A program made the translations under genes and the position numbers. From assembly GCF_000987955.1 (NCBI RefSeq), contig NZ_LAZU01000004.1:1-37701 (forward strand): a DNA stretch of 37,701 nt. The letters are read 5' to 3'. The notes below the pieces were generated by a model. The model saw only the letters and a list, made by a program, of their open reading frames with translations. It was not told where the DNA came from and did not search any database. Shown here in pieces: positions 34,162-37,701 of the stretch; position 1 is the first letter of the stretch; each line of letters begins with the position of its first letter. Origin of the DNA: Paenibacillus sp. DMB20 (GTDB lineage: Bacteria > Bacillota > Bacilli > Paenibacillales > Paenibacillaceae).

Positions 34162-35100
34162 TTAATGCCCTTCATGGTTTGTTGAGCTATGTTCGTCCGG
34201 ATTATCACTAGGTTCACTGTCCGGATCGGAATGCTCTGTTTCGTTCTCCTGATGAGCTGCATTTCCGTGATGGCCATGCTCTTCAGGTGGAGGGCTGAAA
34301 GTCAGGTGGTTATTCGAGAAGGACATTCTGCCGACGTGATCCGTTTCAAGAAGCTTCTTGAACTCGGTTTCGGTTAATTCGGGCGCAGTCTCCTTAACGT
34401 CTTTCACCCATTCATCAAACTCGGCAGGAGTCATTGCCAGTGCTTCGAATTCCATGTGCGCGAATCCTTCGCCGCTAAAGTTCGAGTTCTTGCCCATGTA
34501 AGATCCAGGGACTTCAGCAACCAGATTGAGTTTAGTTATCATGTCGCTCATGGCATACTTTTGTCCTGCCAGCTGAGGAATCCATAGGCTGGTGATCGGC
34601 CCGAAGGAATAATTCCGGAACTCGATCGGGCGATTTGTCGGAATGTTCACATAGTTAACGGTCTCGATGCCTTCCTCCGGATAACTAAAGTGCCACTTCC
34701 AGTCCGAGGATGAGGCGTAGATAACAAGAGGTTTCTGGTCCTTATAGCCCTCTGGAACGTTTTCAACGGCAACCGTGGTCTTCACGGTTACTACCGACAG
34801 AAAGGCTACAATAATAATAGGAATAGTAATCCAAGTTATCTCTAACCATTTGCTGCCCTCTTCATGAGGCGGTGTATAACCTTCATTGGATTTCTTGGCC
34901 CGGTATTTTACCAGCATAAAGACAAATAAGGCGTAAACTACAGCCAAAACTCCGAGCATCATAATAATGGAAAGTATGATGGTTTCGGATAGGGTTCTTG
35001 CAGCTGGTCCTTTTGGATCTAATACCGTGATCGAACTGCATCCCGATAATAGCAAGGTTAAACTAAGGAACAATGCAAATAACGGCCCTCTTTTTTTCAT
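34162..35100 (-). CDS. qoxA: Cytochrome aa3 quinol oxidase subunit II
   Basis: 312-residue lipoprotein; lipobox LLSGC with Cys21, then two membrane helices (about 40-65 and 85-110) and an outer cupredoxin domain (about 125-240). The CuA cysteines of cytochrome c oxidases are absent; the matching stretch reads NFSGEGFAHMEFEA, as in QoxA, so electrons come from quinol. The C-terminal 45 residues form a tail rich in His, Glu, Asp and Ser that I do not recall in B. subtilis QoxA and that may bind metal. AGGAAGGGG precedes ATG 35100. First gene of qoxABCD. Confidence 0.95.
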   Translation of the reverse strand: MKKRGPLFALFLSLTLLLSGCSSITVLDPKGPAARTLSETIILSIIMMLGVLAVVYALFVFMLVKYRAKKSNEGYTPPHEEGSKWLEITWITIPIIIVAFLSVVTVKTTVAVENVPEGYKDQKPLVIYASSSDWKWHFSYPEEGIETVNYVNIPTNRPIEFRNYSFGPITSLWIPQLAGQKYAMSDMITKLNLVAEVPGSYMGKNSNFSGEGFAHMEFEALAMTPAEFDEWVKDVKETAPELTETEFKKLLETDHVGRMSFSNNHLTFSPPPEEHGHHGNAAHQENETEHSDPDSEPSDNPDEHSSTNHEGH

Positions 35101-35155
35101 GATGTACCCCTTCCTTCAATACTTCGTTCTTTAAGCGTTGTTCAATCCTAAACCT

Positions 35156-35184
35156 ATAGTAAGAAGTATCTTTGGGTATTGCAA
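35156..35184 (-). promoter_or_regulatory. Vegetative promoter of qoxABCD
   Basis: On the minus strand, -35 TTGCAA (35179-35184) and -10 TACTAT (complement of 35156-35161) are 17 bases apart, about 56 bases before the qoxA ATG. Confidence 0.7.
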
Positions 35185-35224
35185 AATGCATATACTTGAA
35201 TCAATTACAAATAATGGTTGAAAC

Positions 35225-35588
35225 ATGGCAATGTTTTTAACATTGTGTGTTCAAATTGTTACAGAACCCTACGTCTATGAGGGAAATCACAGTATTCATG
35301 CGGGTTTTGGCGAGTTCAAACTTTGTTCAAACATTCACGAGAATTACCAGATTCGTCACAAATTCAGGCTCCGATTTTTCGTTAAATCCTTACTGGGCAA
35401 GCCTTTGAGCCTCATATGCAATTGAAGGAAATCAAGGCAAAAGCTTGGGCGGATGGTAATGCTCCACTCTGTACAGATTCTATAAATCTTTCAAACGCTC
35501 TGTACAGCAGTTTTTCAATCTGCCGACTTTTTAAAGAATTTGCGGGCAATGGAATCCTTGAAACAGGGACGGGAAGCCCGTCCAAAAG
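35225..35588. other. Intergenic region with repeated CTGTACAG palindromes and a hairpin
   Basis: No convincing gene; the open frames lack ribosome sites and family features. CTCTGTACAG occurs at 35467-35476 and again at 35498-35507, 31 bases or about three helical turns apart. A GGACGGG-AAG-CCCGTCC hairpin lies at 35567-35583, directly before the terminator. A small plus-strand RNA ending at that terminator is possible but unproven. Confidence 0.35.
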
Positions 35589-35630
35589 AGAAGCCGCAAG
35601 CCTTTCATATAGAAGGCTCGCGGCTTTTAT
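35589..35630. terminator. Bidirectional terminator after the YgbA-family gene
   Basis: AAGCCGCAAGCCTT and AAGGCTCGCGGCTT pair with one mismatch. A T tract lies on the plus side, and TTCTCTTTT on the minus side, 45 bases past the minus-strand gene. Confidence 0.85.
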
Positions 35631-35673
35631 AAGGGATCGTTAAGGGAAGAGTGTAGACTAAGCGCGTTATCAA

Positions 35674-36009
35674 TCACCGAGACGATCGAGGTTTCTTAAG
35701 ACCGTCCAGCAGATGCTGAAAAGCTAATACAGGGCGGCGATATACCATGCGGGGGCCGGAATACCGCATCACCTCTTTGATCCGTTCGCGCTTGTCCGGC
35801 TTGTAGCAATGAATGGGGCATTTGCCGCAAGTCGTTTTGGTTTCGCCGAACCGGCAATGACTAAGCCGCTTATGCGCATACTGATGCAGTTCGGCGCATG
35901 AATCACATAACCCCTCCTTATGTTCGAGGTCCGCATGATGCCTTTCGCAATAAAGCCGGATCATGTAAGCGACAGTCTTTTTTTCCCTCGCGATGCGCGG
36001 TCCATCCAT
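35674..36009 (-). CDS. YgbA-family (nitrous oxide-stimulated promoter) Cys/His protein
   Basis: 111 residues. Seven Cys and several His are arranged as YCERHH, GLCDSCAELHQYA, SHCRFGE and TTCGKCPIHCYK, the pattern of the YgbA_NO family, which suggests a metal-bound or zinc-ribbon-like small protein. YgbA of E. coli is induced by nitric oxide; the biochemical role is unclear. ATG 36009 has AAGGAGG eight bases before; the frame is open to 36117 without a ribosome site. No NsrR site was identified. Confidence 0.85.
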   Translation of the reverse strand: MDGPRIAREKKTVAYMIRLYCERHHADLEHKEGLCDSCAELHQYAHKRLSHCRFGETKTTCGKCPIHCYKPDKRERIKEVMRYSGPRMVYRRPVLAFQHLLDGLKKPRSSR

Positions 36010-36190
36010 ACAACATCCTCCTTGCTCACTCTCATTTTCATGGCTTTCATTCGGATTATAGTAAGAATCGCGAAGGAAGAAGGTGATTGAGTTAACAAAA
36101 AACGGATTAAAATTCATGCGTTCCCCAAGAAGTCCGTCAAGTGCATCCTGGTAAGAATTTTAAAAACGTTCAAGAGAATATATTGTACGG

Positions 36191-36225
36191 TTGTACAGGA
36201 ATGAATTGTCTATTTATACTAGACA
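36191..36225 (+). promoter_or_regulatory. tmrB promoter with an overlapping inverted repeat
   Basis: -35-like TTGTAC (36191-36196) and -10 TATACT (36215-36220), 18 bases apart. TGTCTA (36207-36212) and TAGACA (36220-36225) form a perfect inverted repeat with seven bases between, spanning the -10. It could be a repressor site. Confidence 0.5.
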
Positions 36226-36281
36226 TAGATATCCATTAGATGATATTGTGCCGTTTTTTGTGAGGGAAGGAGGGAATTGCT

Positions 36282-36875
36282 TTGATCTTATGGATAAACG
36301 GTGCATTCGGAGCCGGCAAAAGCCAGACCGCCTATGAGCTAAAGCGGCGAATTCCGGATTCATTTGTGCTCGATCCTGAGCAAGCAGGATATTACATACG
36401 TAAAAACTTGCCCGATGAAGTGAAGAAAAGCGACTTTCAGGACTATCTGATGTGGAGGGAATTCAACTATGCCATGCTCCGCTACCTCGATGCTAACTCA
36501 ACCCGAATCATTATTGCGCCCATGACTATTACGAACCCGGCATATTTCGATGAAATTATCGGGCGATTGCGCAAGGATGGGGTAGACGTCCGGCATTTCA
36601 CGCTTTTTGCATCGCGAGAGGTTTTGCTGAAGCGGCTGAAGAGTCGGGGAGACGGGGAAAAGTCTTGGCCGGCGCAGCAGATAGACCGGTGCGTGAAAGA
36701 ATTGTCCCAGGATGTCTTTAAACACCGAATCGACACGGATCAGATGTCCATCGATGAAGTCGTGGAGAAAATTGCCGAAATGGCGGAAGTCTCCCTGCTG
36801 CCGGATCACCGAGGAAAGATCAGAAAAAAATGGGATCGGCTCAGGACCCAACTTGGACAAATTCGTTTATTTTAA
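36282..36875 (+). CDS. tmrB: TmrB-like P-loop ATPase (tunicamycin resistance type)
   Basis: 197 residues, close in length and motif order to B. subtilis TmrB: Walker A GAFGAGKSQTA (7-17), LDPEQAGYYIR, MWREFNYAML, IIAPMTI, and the LKRLKSRGDGEKSWPAQQIDRCV segment. TmrB binds tunicamycin and ATP and lowers the effect of this wall-polymer inhibitor. Similar P-loop proteins are annotated as AAA or kinase-like, so the resistance role is inferred. The start is TTG 36282 with GGAGGG eight bases before. The following acetyltransferase starts 25 bases downstream, so the two may be co-transcribed. Confidence 0.87.
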   Translation: MILWINGAFGAGKSQTAYELKRRIPDSFVLDPEQAGYYIRKNLPDEVKKSDFQDYLMWREFNYAMLRYLDANSTRIIIAPMTITNPAYFDEIIGRLRKDGVDVRHFTLFASREVLLKRLKSRGDGEKSWPAQQIDRCVKELSQDVFKHRIDTDQMSIDEVVEKIAEMAEVSLLPDHRGKIRKKWDRLRTQLGQIRLF

Positions 36876-36900
36876 TCATTTTGCATTCGAGGTGAAAAGA

Positions 36901-37473
36901 TTGAATCATCCTATTCTTTTGGATTTCCCCGAGAGGTTCGAAACCGAAAGGTTATTGGTCCGTGCGCCCCAATGGAGCGACGGAGAGCTGGTTAATGAAG
37001 CTATTAGAGAAAGTGCCGAGGAACTGCGAAAGTGGCTTCCTTTTGCAAGAAACATTCCTTCGCTGGAGGAGTCGGAATCATTCGTAAGAAAAGCGAGATT
37101 GAATTTTATGGAGAGGACCGACATGGTGCTGCACCTGTTTGACAAGAACGGCGGGGCCTTCGTGGGAAGCAGCGGGCTGCATCGGATCGACTGGGAAGCG
37201 CGGCGTTTCGAGATCGGTTACTGGATCCGCAGTTCCCGCTCCGGAAACGGTCTGATGACCGAGGCGGTTAACGGTATTACCGCCTTTGCCATCCGGTACC
37301 TGGAAGCAAACCGCATCGAAATCCGCTGCGACTCCAGGAACAGCCGCAGTGCCAGCGTAGCCAAACGCGCAGGCTTCACTCTTGAAGGCGTTCACCGCAA
37401 TTGGCAAAGGGACGTGGATGGCGCCCTGACCCATACCATGGTATTTGCCAAAGTCCGCGGCGATGAGTTTTAA
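36901..37473 (+). CDS. GNAT N-acetyltransferase (RimJ/RimL type)
   Basis: 190-residue acetyl-CoA-dependent transferase: start FETERLLVRAP, GSSGLHRIDW, FEIGYWIRSS, the acetyl-CoA loop around SGNGLMTEAV, and the ending SRNSRSASVAKRAGFTLEGV. It likely acetylates a protein N-terminus or a small amine. The start is TTG 36901 after GAGGTG at eight bases; the frame is open from 36712 but overlaps tmrB. It ends before the terminator at 37508. Confidence 0.92.
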   Translation: MNHPILLDFPERFETERLLVRAPQWSDGELVNEAIRESAEELRKWLPFARNIPSLEESESFVRKARLNFMERTDMVLHLFDKNGGAFVGSSGLHRIDWEARRFEIGYWIRSSRSGNGLMTEAVNGITAFAIRYLEANRIEIRCDSRNSRSASVAKRAGFTLEGVHRNWQRDVDGALTHTMVFAKVRGDEF

Positions 37474-37507
37474 AATAACGGCGTTCAACGTAGCCGGCGC
37501 TTGATAT

Positions 37508-37566
37508 GAAACTTCGATTTGAAACCTTCCTTTTCAAGGGAGGCCTTTCAAATCGAAGTTTTTTTT
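37508..37566 (+). terminator. Terminator of the tmrB-GNAT unit
   Basis: AAACTTCGATTTGAAA and TTTCAAATCGAAGTTT form a 16-bp stem with an inner CCTTCC/GGGAGG pairing, followed by eight T. It directly abuts repeat copy C. Confidence 0.93.
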
Positions 37567-37567
37567 A

Positions 37568-37674
37568 GAGATAAGTAAATATAAACTCCAGAGGATTGCC
37601 ATCCTTACCTCGCAAGAAAAACATCCGTTAAATGCGGTCTGTCTTCTGAGAAAGTACTTCGATAGACGTTTTTG
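37568..37674 (-). repeat. Structured ~111-bp repeat, copy C (inverted)
   Basis: Same element as copies A and B, on the minus strand. Helix 2 arms read GAGGTAAG and CTTATCTC (complements of 37604-37611 and 37568-37575), with one G-U pair. Helix 1 arms are CAAAAAC and GTTTTTC, with the outermost pair lost. Seven or so substitutions separate it from copy B in the first 60 bases. Confidence 0.85.
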
Positions 37675-37678
37675 TTAA

Positions 37679-37701
37679 GAGATAAGAAAGATTAAACGTC
37701 A
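37679..37701 (-). repeat. Structured ~111-bp repeat, copy D (cut by the window end)
   Basis: GAGATAAG at 37679-37686 begins a further inverted copy; the next bases resemble the helix 2 loop of copies B and C. The start-to-start distance to copy C is 111 bases, matching the A-B period. The remainder lies outside the window. Confidence 0.65.

Noticed and set aside
35416..35643. 75-codon open frame in the gap before the YgbA-family gene
   Set aside because: It runs through the hairpin and terminator, and has no membrane, domain or composition signal.

Overview
The window looks like chromosomal DNA of an endospore-forming Firmicute of the Paenibacillus type. The reasons are the cwlJ-gerQ spore germination pair, the qoxABCD aa3-type quinol oxidase, LtaS-, HmoA-, NrnB- and TmrB-like proteins close to Bacillus ones, mid-range GC, strong AGGAGG ribosome sites with frequent TTG/GTG starts, and short operons separated by intrinsic terminators. 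No rRNA, tRNA, CRISPR, prophage or insertion sequence was seen.

Layout. 0.1-1.4 kb: a DUF2500-like membrane protein and an SDR oxidoreductase. 1.7-3.4 kb: copC-copD copper pair. 3.6-6.9 kb (minus): ugpA-ugpE-ugpB glycerol-3-phosphate-type ABC importer behind a four-repeat Pho box. 7.1-8.0 kb: cwlJ-gerQ. 8.4-9.7 kb: CNNM/CorC membrane protein behind an unexplained leader. 9.9-10.4 kb: small exported protein. 10.4-11.8 kb (minus): ECF sigma and its anti-sigma partner. 12.1-14.4 kb: MHYT hybrid histidine kinase with a degenerate receiver. 14.5-19.9 kb: M29 aminopeptidase, small acidic protein, KtrB potassium transporter, DMT transporter, zinc alcohol dehydrogenase. 20.1-23.2 kb: sugar-nucleotide epimerase and LTA-synthase-family enzyme. 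23.3-25.3 kb: bioB with a BirA operator, a rhodanese-fold protein with a CsoR/CstR-like operator, and Fur-controlled hmoA. 25.5-30.97 kb: nrnB, a cell-wall-binding lipoprotein, a Met-rich secreted protein and a three-gene two-component operon. 31.3-35.1 kb (minus): qoxABCD. 35.7-37.5 kb: a YgbA-type Cys/His protein, tmrB-like ATPase and a GNAT acetyltransferase.

Two observations stand out. First, an undescribed-looking tandem repeat of about 111 bp occurs as two copies at 30978-31195 and, inverted, as one full and one cut-off copy at 37568-37701. It folds into two helices, and one helix shows compensatory base changes between copies. Second, five conserved genes (copD, ugpB, ugpE, the hybrid kinase, qoxB) each carry one single-base loss, and every one is repaired by restoring a G in a GGC/GCC context. 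This points to systematic sequence error more than gene decay, although true mutations cannot be excluded.

Regulation readable from the DNA links several genes to nutrient status: PhoP (ugp), BirA (bioB), Fur (hmoA) and a persulfide/copper-type repressor (rhodanese). The lipoprotein and Met-rich protein genes share TTCACA/CCACA-type direct repeats and lie just upstream of the OmpR-family two-component system, which may control them.
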